Below, piece by piece: positions 49,238 through 59,815 of a stretch of DNA of 64,000 nt. The position numbers were made by a program, and so were the translations under genes. A model generated the notes under the pieces. The model did no database searches. It was given only the letters and a program-made list of their open reading frames with translations, and was not told the origin of the DNA. The first letter of the stretch is position 1, and every line of letters starts with the position of its first letter. Origin of the DNA: Flagellimonas ochracea (lineage in GTDB: Bacteria; Bacteroidota; Bacteroidia; Flavobacteriales; Flavobacteriaceae); contig NZ_JAAABI010000001.1 in the NCBI RefSeq assembly GCF_009903685.1, forward strand, positions 434,001 to 498,000. Reading direction: 5' to 3'.

Positions 49238-50304
49238 TATTCCTTCTTCATAATTTGAACTTCGAACAATTTGTCCCAGTTTTTACCAGTTACAAAAAAA
49301 GTGCCTCGGTCCTTGTGGTATGCAACACCGTTTAATACCGAATTGGTTTCGTCCCATTCCGGTCCTTTTTTCACTTTTCCCTTTAAACCACCGAAGTTGA
49401 TTACTCCTTCTATAGCTCCTGAACCAGCATCAATGATCATCATGCTTTCCCTTTGATACACATTGGCGTAAATTTTTCCATCCACATATTCCAGTTCGTT
49501 GGCCTTATTAAATATGGATTTGTTTGTGACCGTTTCAATATAACCCTGTTCATTGAGCGTGTTGGGATTTAAAAACCAGATTTTTTCCGTTCCATCGCTT
49601 TTGAAGATTTTTTCTCCATTATTGCAAAGTCCCCAACCTTCACGGCTTTTACCGTAGGTAAAGTTTCTTAATTTTTCGAGATTGGTAGGGTTGTAGACAT
49701 ACCCGAACCCACTTTGCCAGGTAAGCTGGTACAATTTATCGTTTATTATTGTAATCCCTTCACCGAACACGGTATTGTCCAGATCAACTTTTTGTAATAC
49801 TTTGCCAGTTTTATAATCAACTTTCCTCAACGTAGAGGCTCCCTTTTTTCCTGTACTTTCATATAAGGTGTCTCTGTAGAACTCCAGACCTTGTGTGTAT
49901 GCTTTCGGGTCATGGGGATAGGTATTGATTATTTCATAGGTGTAAACTTCAGGTGGTGTGGAAGACAAAAGTCTTATCTTTTTCTCAATCTCAACAGACT
50001 GTTCCCCGTAGGTGATTTTGGCAATCAACGTTTTATTTCCCAAAGTCTGTGAAATCAGTTTTATTTTCCCATTTTCCAAGGGTAATTCTTGTCCATCAAT
50101 CAAATATTGGACATGGTCAAGGGCAATACCCTTTTTGTTCTTTATCGCCACTCCAATTTCCTGATTTTGTTGGAGCTTGTTTTTGTTCTCAAGCTGAATG
50201 GAAAACAGTTTGGATGGGTCGGTATCACCTCCGCAACCAAGGAAAAAAAGAAGAAAACCGAATATGGAAAGCAGTTTGACCATTTTTTTGGTACTAAAGT
50301 TCAT
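49237..50304 (-). CDS. Glutaminyl-peptide cyclotransferase (lipoprotein)
   Basis: 355 residues. A lipoprotein signal ends in FLGC; an Ig-like stretch (about 35-110) is followed by the plant-type glutaminyl cyclase beta-propeller (YTQGLEFYRDTLYESTG, TWQSGFGYVYN, EGWGLCNNG, NELEYVDGKIYANVY). Converts N-terminal Gln of proteins to pyroglutamate, probably on exported proteins. ATG 50304 is used; ATG 50283 gives a shorter, equally sound signal. Confidence 0.9.
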   Translation of the reverse strand: MNFSTKKMVKLLSIFGFLLFFLGCGGDTDPSKLFSIQLENKNKLQQNQEIGVAIKNKKGIALDHVQYLIDGQELPLENGKIKLISQTLGNKTLIAKITYGEQSVEIEKKIRLLSSTPPEVYTYEIINTYPHDPKAYTQGLEFYRDTLYESTGKKGASTLRKVDYKTGKVLQKVDLDNTVFGEGITIINDKLYQLTWQSGFGYVYNPTNLEKLRNFTYGKSREGWGLCNNGEKIFKSDGTEKIWFLNPNTLNEQGYIETVTNKSIFNKANELEYVDGKIYANVYQRESMMIIDAGSGAIEGVINFGGLKGKVKKGPEWDETNSVLNGVAYHKDRGTFFVTGKNWDKLFEVQIMKKE

Positions 50305-50345
50305 GAATGTTGTCTCAGGTCATCGAAATTAAGAATGAAATAGGA

Positions 50346-50376
50346 TTGCAGCAAATTTAAAATGGTCGTATATTTG
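50346..50376 (+). promoter_or_regulatory. Promoter of the SRP RNA gene (TTG-N20-TATATTTG)
   Basis: TTG 50346-50348 and TATATTTG 50369-50376 with a 20-base spacer: exact consensus. It places the transcript start at about 50381-50384, the 5' end of the RNA stem. Confidence 0.75.
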
Positions 50377-50381
50377 CATTT

Positions 50382-50482
50382 GGCAAGTCCTACACGACCA
50401 GCTCCTGCAGAATCCCCCAGGGCGGGAACGCAGCAAGGGTATGTGGTCGTAGCGGTGCGATGTAGGTAGCTTGCCTTTTTTT
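50382..50482 (+). ncRNA. ffs: SRP RNA, small (4.5S) type
   Basis: About 100 bases forming a long hairpin: the terminal stem GGCAAG (50382-50387) pairs with CTTGCC (50470-50475), then CTACACGACC with GGTCGTAG and TGTAG segments. The apical domain holds the Ffh-binding symmetric loop seen as CAGGGCGGGAACGCAGCAAGG (about 50419-50439). A T-run follows. It is the RNA of the signal recognition particle for co-translational membrane targeting. Missed by protein-based gene calls. Confidence 0.92.
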
Positions 50483-50535
50483 GTGCCCAAAATTCAGTAG
50501 ATTGCAGCCTTTCCCCTCTAAAAATCAAGCAGGAA

Positions 50536-51345
50536 ATGGACAAAAAAGTTATTTTGATCACTGGTGGTTCCTCTGGCATAGGAAAATCTATTGGAACTTT
50601 CTTGACTTCAAAGGGAAATAAGGTCTATGGCACAACCCGAAACTTGAACAAGCACACTGATTTTGATGCTTTTGAATTGCTCCAATTGGATGTGAAATCA
50701 CCCGAAAGTATACAAAAAGCCGTTTCCCAAATAGTATCGAAGGAAGGAAAACTCGATGTATTGGTAAACAATGCAGGTGTGGGCATCACAGGACCAGTAG
50801 AAGAGACCCCCCATGAAGAGATTTTGAACGTTTTCGACACCAATTTTCATGGTCCGGTGCACATGATGAAAGCAGTTTTGCCTCAAATGCGCAAACAAGG
50901 GGGCGGACTCATCATCAACATAACTTCCATTGCAGGCTACATGGGATTGCCATTCCGAGGCTATTACTCAGCAACAAAAGGTGCTTTGGGTCTTATTACG
51001 GAGGCGCTTCGTATGGAGACCAAGGATTTTGGCATTAAGATTACCAATGTGGCCCCTGGTGATTTTACGACCAACATTGCGGCTGGGCGCTATCATGCCC
51101 CTGTGGCACAGGGGTCGGCCTACGAGCAAGTATACCAACAAAGTTTGGACTTGATGAATCAACACGTTGATGCAGGGGGAGACCCTATGATGGTAGCCCG
51201 CAAAGTGTATAAGATCATACAAAAGCAAAAACCTAAGATCCATTATCCGGTGGGGGCTTTTATGCAAAAAATTTCATTGTTTTTGAAGAAAATCCTGCCC
51301 GGTAAGGTGTACGAAAAACTTTTGCTCAATCACTATAAACTCTAG
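50536..51345 (+). CDS. Short-chain dehydrogenase/reductase
   Basis: 269 residues. Cofactor loop TGGSSGIGKS (9-18), NNAGVG (78-83), Ser131 and the catalytic pair Tyr144/Lys148 (YSATK). The C-terminal part FMQKISLFLKKILPGKVYEKL resembles retinol dehydrogenase-like SDRs that touch membranes. Substrate unknown. Located 54 bases after the SRP RNA. Confidence 0.9.
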   Translation: MDKKVILITGGSSGIGKSIGTFLTSKGNKVYGTTRNLNKHTDFDAFELLQLDVKSPESIQKAVSQIVSKEGKLDVLVNNAGVGITGPVEETPHEEILNVFDTNFHGPVHMMKAVLPQMRKQGGGLIINITSIAGYMGLPFRGYYSATKGALGLITEALRMETKDFGIKITNVAPGDFTTNIAAGRYHAPVAQGSAYEQVYQQSLDLMNQHVDAGGDPMMVARKVYKIIQKQKPKIHYPVGAFMQKISLFLKKILPGKVYEKLLLNHYKL

Positions 51346-51378
51346 ATAGATGGCATGTTTTTTGATTCTCATTTTAGC

Positions 51379-51798
51379 ATGGAAAAAAGTAAAAGAATAC
51401 TAAAAATTTGTCTGGTCACATGTGTTGCCCTTTTTGTCAACAGTTGTGATGAAGTCTACGAGTGCATTTTTAATATCAATCCAGAGATTCACGATAGATC
51501 CTTGGAAATAGGTTTTCTCGGAGAAAGATATTACGATATTATTACGGCCGAAATCAGCAACGAGGTCAACGACAACGACTACTTCTACGATTTTGAAATT
51601 TTTGGAGAGCTTCCCCCGGGTATTTTTTATGACATCAACAGGAGGTCTATCGAGTTTTTTGGCGTACCTGAAGATGTGGGCAACTATAGGTTTAGAGTAG
51701 AACTTTTTGTTGAATCCTATGACTATGACGGATTCGATGGCAGCCCAACCTGTTCTGATTCTGCTGTTAGGGATTTTGTAATTCAGGTGGTGGACTAG
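51379..51798 (+). CDS. Small lipoprotein with Ig-like (He_PIG) domain
   Basis: 139 residues. The lipoprotein signal (MEKSKRILKICLVTCVALFV) ends at NSC. The segment FGELPPGIFYDINRRSIEFFG followed by GNYRFRVELFV is typical of putative-Ig/cadherin-like domains. ATG 51379 is preferred over 51355 because the latter adds a non-signal stretch. Likely surface protein. Confidence 0.72.
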   Translation: MEKSKRILKICLVTCVALFVNSCDEVYECIFNINPEIHDRSLEIGFLGERYYDIITAEISNEVNDNDYFYDFEIFGELPPGIFYDINRRSIEFFGVPEDVGNYRFRVELFVESYDYDGFDGSPTCSDSAVRDFVIQVVD

Positions 51799-51895
51799 TG
51801 CTCCTAAGATATTTTGATAAAATATGGGAGACAGGGTTGGTTAATGTTGTAAATTCGCAACGAATTCTATTACAACATAAAAATAGCTCGAAAAC

Positions 51896-52552
51896 ATGAA
51901 ATTTTTTATTGATACGGCCAATTTGGACCAAATTTCAGAAGCTCAGCAATTGGGTGTATTGGACGGGGTGACCACCAACCCATCATTGATGGCCAAAGAA
52001 GGAATTACAGGAAAGGATAATATCTTAAAGCACTACGTGGATATTTGCAACATTGTTGATGGGGACGTGTCTGCAGAAGTGGTATCCACCAATTTTGATG
52101 GCATGATTAAGGAAGGCGAGGAACTGTCCGAACTACACGAGCAGATTGTGGTTAAGGTACCGATGATCAAAGATGGTGTCAAAGCATTGAAATACTTTTC
52201 AGACCACGGTATACGCACCAATTGTACTTTGGTATTTTCTCCAGGACAGGCACTCTTGGCCGCCAAAGCTGGAGCGACGTACGTTTCACCATTTTTAGGC
52301 AGGTTGGATGATATTTCTACGGATGGATTGAATCTTATTTCAGAAATACGTCTTATTTATGACAACTATGGTTTTGAAACACAAATACTTGCAGCATCCA
52401 TTCGCCATACCATGCACATAATTGACTGTGCTAAACTAGGCGCCGATGTAATGACCGGACCCTTATCTGCCATTGATGGCCTATTGAAACATCCACTTAC
52501 AGATATTGGATTGGAAAAATTCTTGGCGGATTATAAAAAGGGAAACTCTTAA
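51896..52552 (+). CDS. Transaldolase-like fructose-6-phosphate aldolase
   Basis: 218 residues, the length of the TalC/FSA branch. [18 protein letters not shown] (24-31) and the Schiff-base Lys87 in IVVKVPM. Either a short transaldolase of the pentose phosphate pathway or a fructose-6-phosphate aldolase; sequence alone does not decide. Followed by a terminator. Confidence 0.92.
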   Translation: MKFFIDTANLDQISEAQQLGVLDGVTTNPSLMAKEGITGKDNILKHYVDICNIVDGDVSAEVVSTNFDGMIKEGEELSELHEQIVVKVPMIKDGVKALKYFSDHGIRTNCTLVFSPGQALLAAKAGATYVSPFLGRLDDISTDGLNLISEIRLIYDNYGFETQILAASIRHTMHIIDCAKLGADVMTGPLSAIDGLLKHPLTDIGLEKFLADYKKGNS

Positions 52553-52580
52553 CTAGGAAAAGAATTTTAATTATCAAATG

Positions 52581-52612
52581 AAACCCGGAGCGTTCTGTTT
52601 CGGGTTTTTTGT
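52581..52612 (+). terminator. Terminator after the aldolase gene
   Basis: Stem AAACCCG / CGGGTTT (52581-52587, 52601-52607), 13-base loop, then T-run. It directly abuts the stop of the convergent gene. Confidence 0.75.
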
Positions 52613-53995
52613 TTAAAAAGAATAATACAGATTGGCAAAAGCATCTACAATAAGGGTATCCTTGGCAATGACGCATTTGTTAAGACCGTCCACGATCATG
52701 GCCATTTGAACCTCCTTGAAATCCTCCCCGTGGAATTGAGTGTTCTCGTCCAGACGATTTTCCTGTAGCAACAGTTTCCACTGTGGAAAACTAGTCCTAA
52801 GATTAATTCCCACAAAGTGGTGGTCAGGATATTCCTTTTTTAATTTTTCAACATGGGCGGTAACATTTTTAAAATGCCTTTTCTGTGAACCGGCCCAAAA
52901 ATAGAATACCGTGGTTTTCCCTTGGCTGATTTCTTTTAAGGAAACTTCTTTGTTATCCACATTTCGCAAAACCAAATTAGGAAGTGCGTTTTTTGGCTGT
53001 AAACTTTGGATGCCATTGTAAAGGTGGGTAATCTCCTCTTTATGTGACTCGTTGCTTGAAAGCTTACGGAACTTGTCAATAAAAATCTGGCACTCTTCAT
53101 TCGCTTGGTGCTCTTTCAAAAGATAGTCCATCGCAATATTTCTGAACAGAATATCCCTTAAATCCTGCTCTTTAACCAGACTGTCCACCAAATAGAGTTT
53201 GTGCTTGTTGAAATGTAGATGGGAACTTACCGGCTTCTTTTCCGTACTACAGTGCTCCATACAATCCATGTAGGAGAGATTACCAAAATGGTATTTCATG
53301 AAATCGAAATAAGGCCGGAAATACGTTAGGTCCCGATTGTTTAAATCGATGGTTTTGCGATAATCATAGAAGGAATCTTCCAGTTCATGTATAGTTTCCT
53401 CCCCAGTTTTCTTCTTGTGGTAAAAAGGATATTTTTCTTTGTAAATAAAAGTGTTGTAGTCGATGGAAGCCTTTGCCATGGCCAATACCTTATCCGACAG
53501 TTGGTTATCATTTGCCAACTCTTCCAAATGTTGGATTTTTTGGGACCGTAGGGAATCAATTTTTGTATCGAATGCCTGTGGGTCCAAAGCATAATATTTA
53601 TAAATCAACGGCTCTTCCTTTTCAAAGGCAAGGAACATCTCGACCAAAAAGTTATTGATTTCACTGCCTTGACCGGAATACACCAGAGATTCATCAAACT
53701 CCACGGTGTTCAAACGAAAAAGAAGACTGTCTCCTTCTTGTAGGTAAACGTATTGCAATTCAGGACTGTGGTCAAAATGATAAAGTCCTTCTTCAATACC
53801 CTGAAGCCTAAAGGAGAATCTGTTTGTATCATCTAGTTTTGCCGAGTCGATATAGGCATCGTTACGGTAAAGAACCACATAGTCACTGGTCGGGTTTACA
53901 ATCTCTCCGCCAAAGAACACAGAGGGGCATTCCGCCTGTTTGCCCACGCAACCTAAAACAGCAAGGAAAGAGAGGCTGAGTAAATATCTTACCAT
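52613..53995 (-). CDS. TlpA-like lipoprotein lacking the CxxC motif
   Basis: 460 residues from ATG 53995 (alternatives 54010, 54031). The lipoprotein signal ends in VLGC. A DUF4369-like N-terminal domain and helical middle lead to a thioredoxin-like C-terminal domain from about 340 (TTVFYFWAGSQKRHFKNV; HFVGINLRT). Where redox-active members read FWATWCGPC, this one has SQKR, so it cannot act as a dithiol. Possibly a structural or binding role at the envelope. Confidence 0.75.
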   Translation of the reverse strand: MVRYLLSLSFLAVLGCVGKQAECPSVFFGGEIVNPTSDYVVLYRNDAYIDSAKLDDTNRFSFRLQGIEEGLYHFDHSPELQYVYLQEGDSLLFRLNTVEFDESLVYSGQGSEINNFLVEMFLAFEKEEPLIYKYYALDPQAFDTKIDSLRSQKIQHLEELANDNQLSDKVLAMAKASIDYNTFIYKEKYPFYHKKKTGEETIHELEDSFYDYRKTIDLNNRDLTYFRPYFDFMKYHFGNLSYMDCMEHCSTEKKPVSSHLHFNKHKLYLVDSLVKEQDLRDILFRNIAMDYLLKEHQANEECQIFIDKFRKLSSNESHKEEITHLYNGIQSLQPKNALPNLVLRNVDNKEVSLKEISQGKTTVFYFWAGSQKRHFKNVTAHVEKLKKEYPDHHFVGINLRTSFPQWKLLLQENRLDENTQFHGEDFKEVQMAMIVDGLNKCVIAKDTLIVDAFANLYYSF

Positions 53996-54112
53996 ACAGG
54001 GAACCTTCATAGTTGAGCACAAAAGTAACAATAGCGGAAAACCCCTCTTGTTAATAGCTAGTTAAATGTTGTAAGTCCTTGTTTTTCTGTTGTTTAATAA
54101 TGCACTTTTAAG

Positions 54113-55794
<1,682 letters not shown>

Positions 55795-56514
55795 TCAACT
55801 GTTGAAATACTTACTGTTCCAAATGGCTGGATTAAAGTTTTTGCCCAATGCGAATCCATAGAAAATAACCACGGAGGCAATACACTTGAACATGAAAAAG
55901 AAAATGATCCAAAACTCAGCAGTTGAGTTGTTCTTGGAAAACAGTCCATTAGGCACCAGCAACGTAACCAAATAGCTAATCAATAGTACGAATATCGTAA
56001 GATTGACAATGTTCTTAAACGGCCATACCAGCACTTTCCGTAAGGGGTGCAGGTCATTCCCCCACTTGTGCACGAGATAGTAGTAATCGTTCCCAATCGG
56101 CGCAAACAATAAAGGGTCATCTTTATCCTCCAATTTAAAAAGCTTCGAGGGGGCCATTATCTTAAAGCCTTGGAGCGTAGTGTTGTGAACCTGTTCCAGA
56201 TGCTGTATTTGATTCATAGCCGCATTTGGAATCTTGCTTTTAAAATATCGGCTGTCCAGAAACCGAAGTCGGTAATCAATGCAGATTTGTCTTATTTGAT
56301 CTATATGGTAGATTCTATCCGTTTCGAGGGCATCAAAAACAAACCTATTACTGTTCGCATTGCCCACTGAGTCGATTTCAGCAGAAATTTTGGCATTCTT
56401 CATAACATCACTGTCAAGAAAAGCCTGGACTTCATTTAAATATTTAGTGTGATTTTGCTGTTTGTCCCTCACAGCTTGGAGCTTGTCCTCGATGTTGGTG
56501 TTCCTTAAAATCAT
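55795..56514 (-). CDS. Unknown protein with two C-terminal membrane helices
   Basis: 239 residues. A helical, charged N-terminal part (1-165, cytosolic by its lack of signal) and two membrane helices at about 168-188 and 205-225, ending in LGKNFNPAIWNSKYFNS. No family recognised. Its stop directly abuts the ABC-F stop. The 215-base spacer upstream holds no gene I can support. Confidence 0.7.
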   Translation of the reverse strand: MILRNTNIEDKLQAVRDKQQNHTKYLNEVQAFLDSDVMKNAKISAEIDSVGNANSNRFVFDALETDRIYHIDQIRQICIDYRLRFLDSRYFKSKIPNAAMNQIQHLEQVHNTTLQGFKIMAPSKLFKLEDKDDPLLFAPIGNDYYYLVHKWGNDLHPLRKVLVWPFKNIVNLTIFVLLISYLVTLLVPNGLFSKNNSTAEFWIIFFFMFKCIASVVIFYGFALGKNFNPAIWNSKYFNS

Positions 56515-56729
56515 ATCTCTTTCTTAGCAATTCTTTCAAATTTAAGGATTTGGCACGTGGATTTAAAAAAGGGATGAGAACGAATAATGTTAACATTTTG
56601 TTAAATAAATTTGTTCACCGATCATAGTACGACTCTTTTGTCAAAAAGATGTATCTTATCGAAGTTTTTTGCACTTAATCGCAAAAACCTTTTAAAAGAA
56701 TACGTAGCCCCAACATCCAGAACACTGCA

Positions 56730-57266
56730 ATGAGAACCCCACTGACCAAATTCTTGGTATTTTTATGCCTGATTTCCTTTGCTTTTTTGAATGCCCAATC
56801 ATTGACAGCAACTATCGCGGCTCCGGTTCAAAGTAGCTTATCAGAAAATAATCATAAGATACTTTTAGCTGCGGTTAAAGCGGCACAATTGGATTCTATT
56901 TTGATAAAATCTGGACCGTTTACCGTATTTGCCCCTTCGGACGCCGCGTTTGAGCGGTTCTCAAATACCCGAATAGAAGAGTTGATAAATGCACAAGATA
57001 AAAGTGAACTGAAATCCCTATTGAAATATCATATTGTTGCTGGCCATCTGACAGCTTCAAGAATTTTAAGGGCCATGTGCAGAGGCAACGGTAAGGCAAG
57101 CTTCACTACCATCCAGGGCAAAAAGGTAATTGCGCACATGGAGGGTTATGACATTGTACTGACCGACCCAACTGGAAACACAGCACGCATCACGGCAGCA
57201 GACCGTAATCTCGAAAATGGAATCATTCATGAGATTGACAGTGTTATTCAACCTACACGGATGTAG
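56730..57266 (+). CDS. Secreted fasciclin-domain protein
   Basis: 178 residues. Signal peptide 1-22 (cleavage after LNAQ), then one fasciclin/FAS1 domain: FTVFAPSDAAFERF (about 68-81), KYHIVAGHLTASRIL and the closing NGIIHEIDSVIQP. FAS1 domains mediate adhesion; a surface or matrix role is likely. Four bases from the convergent pheT. Confidence 0.9.
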   Translation: MRTPLTKFLVFLCLISFAFLNAQSLTATIAAPVQSSLSENNHKILLAAVKAAQLDSILIKSGPFTVFAPSDAAFERFSNTRIEELINAQDKSELKSLLKYHIVAGHLTASRILRAMCRGNGKASFTTIQGKKVIAHMEGYDIVLTDPTGNTARITAADRNLENGIIHEIDSVIQPTRM

Positions 57267-57270
57267 ATAG

Positions 57271-59691
57271 CTAGCGTAATTCGGCTTTCAATTCTTTTTG
57301 ATATGTCGTGGTAAGTTTAGACATGATTTTGTCAATCTGCTTGTCCGTCAACGTTTTGCCATCATCCCGTAAGGTAAAACTAACTGCGTAGGACTTTTTC
57401 CCTTCTGGAAGATTTTTGCCCGTGTACACATCAAATAGGCTCACTTGCTTTAATAGTTTTTTCTCTGTCTCCCAGGCCAAATCATATATCTGTTGGAAGG
57501 TGGAGCTTTCATCAACCAAAAGGGCAAGGTCTCTGTTTACCGATGGAAATTTTGGAATTTCCTGGAACGTAACATTTTCAGTACTTATTAAATTTAGGAT
57601 ATTGTCCCATTCAAAATCCGCATGAAAGATTTCTTGTTTTATATCGACTTTTTTAAGCACGGCCTTGCTTACAACACCATAAACACCCAACTTTCTTCCA
57701 TCTAAATGGCATTGAACTCCTTCGGAAAAAATTCCATTTGCAAAGGGCTCGGCCGTAACATTTTGGAGACCCAAACGAGCAAAAAGTGACTCCACTACAC
57801 CTTTTAGAAAGAAGAAATCTGTTTTTCTTTCCGGTGTGGTCCAACTGTTTTGTGTTCGGTTTCCAGAAATGAAAAGTGCAAGATGTCTGCGCTCTTCATT
57901 GTTTTCTTTTCCTCTGTGGTAGGTTTTGCCGAACTCAAAAAACCTGAGATTGGTAATTTGTCTGTTCAAATTATAAGTCAAGGTCTCCAATCCTGAAAAC
58001 AACATGGATGTCCTCATTTCAGACAGGTCCGAGCTCAACGGATTCAGCATTTTGACAGGTTTTTGCTCCGAATCCCATAACATGTGCGACTCTAAGGGGA
58101 TAAGACTGTTGGTCATAATCTCGTAAAAACCTTGTGAAGCAAGCATGTTGCCCACCACATCTTGGATTTTGTGATTCTCAAACTTAGAAGTTTTGGCTAT
58201 TGAAGCTGTAAGCTTTTCCTTGTAGTCTATGTTATTATAGCCATACACCCGCAAGATTTCCTCTATCACATCCACCTCACGCTCCACATCCACTCTGTAG
58301 TGGGGGATTGTAAGCCCCAATCCCGATTCGGTTACATTGTTCACTTTTATTTCCAAAGAAGCTAAAATGGATTTTATGGTGTCCCTTGGAATCTCTTGGC
58401 CAATAAGTGTGTTAATTTTATCAAAAGTCAAGAATACTTGTCGTTCCTGCGCCTTTCTAGGGTATAAATCCACAACTTCGGAGCTAATATCGCCCCCTGC
58501 AATTTCTCGAATTAGTAGGGCGGCCCTTTTTAGCGCGTACTCCGTTATGTTGATATCAATCCCACGTTCAAAACGGAAAGACGCGTCGGTGTTTAAACCA
58601 TGCCTTTTTGCTGTTTTCCGAATGGAGACTGGGTCAAAATAGGCACTTTCAAGAAAAATGGAGGTGGTGTCTTCCGTTACCCCAGAATTGATTCCCCCAA
58701 AAACCCCGGCAATGCACATGGGTTTTTCACTGTCACAAATCATCAAATCCTCTTCATGAAGTTCCCGCTCCACATCATCCAAGGTTTTGAATTTGGTCCC
58801 TGCCGATAAGGTTTTCACTTCAATCTTGCCGCCTTTTATTTTGTTGGCATCAAACGCATGCAAGGGCTGGCCAAGTTCATGGAGCACGTAGTTGGTGACG
58901 TCCACTACATTGTTGATTGGAGTAAGCCCGATGGCCCTCAATCTATTTTTAAGCCAATGGGGGGATTCTTGCACTATAAGATTACTTATGGTGACACCAC
59001 AATAGCGCGGTGCTCTTTCGCCATCCATGACCTCCACATCTACCTTCAGAGATCTATTGTCTATGGAAAAATTACTTGTGGAGGGGGTAACTAATTGTTT
59101 TTGGATTTCCTGCTGCTCCAATCCTGCTTTTAGGTCACGGGCCACGCCGTAATGACTCATAGCATCGGCACGATTGGGTGTCAACCCTATTTCAAAAACC
59201 TCATCATGTTCAATTTCAAAGACTTCAGAACAAGGTGTACCAACTTTCAATTCATCGTTCAACACCATGATTCCCTCGTGGTTTTTTCCCAACCCCAGTT
59301 CATCTTCTGCACAGATCATTCCTTGGCTCTCCTCTCCACGGATTTTGCCCTTCTTAATTTTCCACGCTTCTCCTTCAGAAGTATAAAGTGTTGTTCCCAT
59401 GGTGGCAACTGGAACTTTTTGTCCTTCGGCGACATTGGGCGCACCGCATACAATTTGAAGGGGTGATTCCCCGCCGATATCCACTGTGGTCAATTTCAAG
59501 CGGTCTGCATTTGGGTGTTGTTTGCAGGTGAGCACCTTGCCAACGACTATGCCATTAAGACCTCCCTTAACCGATCCAAAAGGGGAAATACCTTCTACCT
59601 CAAGACCCAAATCTGTGAGCAATTCTGCAACTTTCTGCGAATCCCAGTCCAAATTGATAAACTGCTTCAACCAGTTGTAAGAAATCTTCAT
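57271..59691 (-). CDS. pheT: PheT, phenylalanyl-tRNA synthetase beta subunit
   Basis: 806 residues, the normal length. N-terminal tRNA-binding OB domain (VGKVLTCKQHPNADRLKL), B3/B4 editing domain with NNVVDVTNYVLHELGQPLHAFD, B5 domain, the catalytic-like core, and the C-terminal anticodon-binding FDX-ACB domain (FPSVNRDLALLVD, AVSFTLRDDGKTLTD). Works with PheS, encoded elsewhere. Preceded by a -7 box at 59711. Confidence 0.97.
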   Translation of the reverse strand: MKISYNWLKQFINLDWDSQKVAELLTDLGLEVEGISPFGSVKGGLNGIVVGKVLTCKQHPNADRLKLTTVDIGGESPLQIVCGAPNVAEGQKVPVATMGTTLYTSEGEAWKIKKGKIRGEESQGMICAEDELGLGKNHEGIMVLNDELKVGTPCSEVFEIEHDEVFEIGLTPNRADAMSHYGVARDLKAGLEQQEIQKQLVTPSTSNFSIDNRSLKVDVEVMDGERAPRYCGVTISNLIVQESPHWLKNRLRAIGLTPINNVVDVTNYVLHELGQPLHAFDANKIKGGKIEVKTLSAGTKFKTLDDVERELHEEDLMICDSEKPMCIAGVFGGINSGVTEDTTSIFLESAYFDPVSIRKTAKRHGLNTDASFRFERGIDINITEYALKRAALLIREIAGGDISSEVVDLYPRKAQERQVFLTFDKINTLIGQEIPRDTIKSILASLEIKVNNVTESGLGLTIPHYRVDVEREVDVIEEILRVYGYNNIDYKEKLTASIAKTSKFENHKIQDVVGNMLASQGFYEIMTNSLIPLESHMLWDSEQKPVKMLNPLSSDLSEMRTSMLFSGLETLTYNLNRQITNLRFFEFGKTYHRGKENNEERRHLALFISGNRTQNSWTTPERKTDFFFLKGVVESLFARLGLQNVTAEPFANGIFSEGVQCHLDGRKLGVYGVVSKAVLKKVDIKQEIFHADFEWDNILNLISTENVTFQEIPKFPSVNRDLALLVDESSTFQQIYDLAWETEKKLLKQVSLFDVYTGKNLPEGKKSYAVSFTLRDDGKTLTDKQIDKIMSKLTTTYQKELKAELR

Positions 59692-59710
59692 ACCCCAATT
59701 TTAGAGGGGA

Positions 59711-59718
59711 CAAATATA
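59711..59718 (-). promoter_or_regulatory. -7 box TATATTTG for pheT
   Basis: Exact TAnnTTTG on the minus strand, 19 bases before the pheT ATG. The nearest CAA/TTG is 26 bases further, too far to call a full promoter. Confidence 0.5.
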
Positions 59719-59815
59719 ACACAATAGGTCAACAGATTCAATGACAAAAGTTAGACATTAAAATAGGTAGAGATTTGAAATGGTTTTTCTATTTTTAAGA
59801 AAAATCTTTCAAAAG

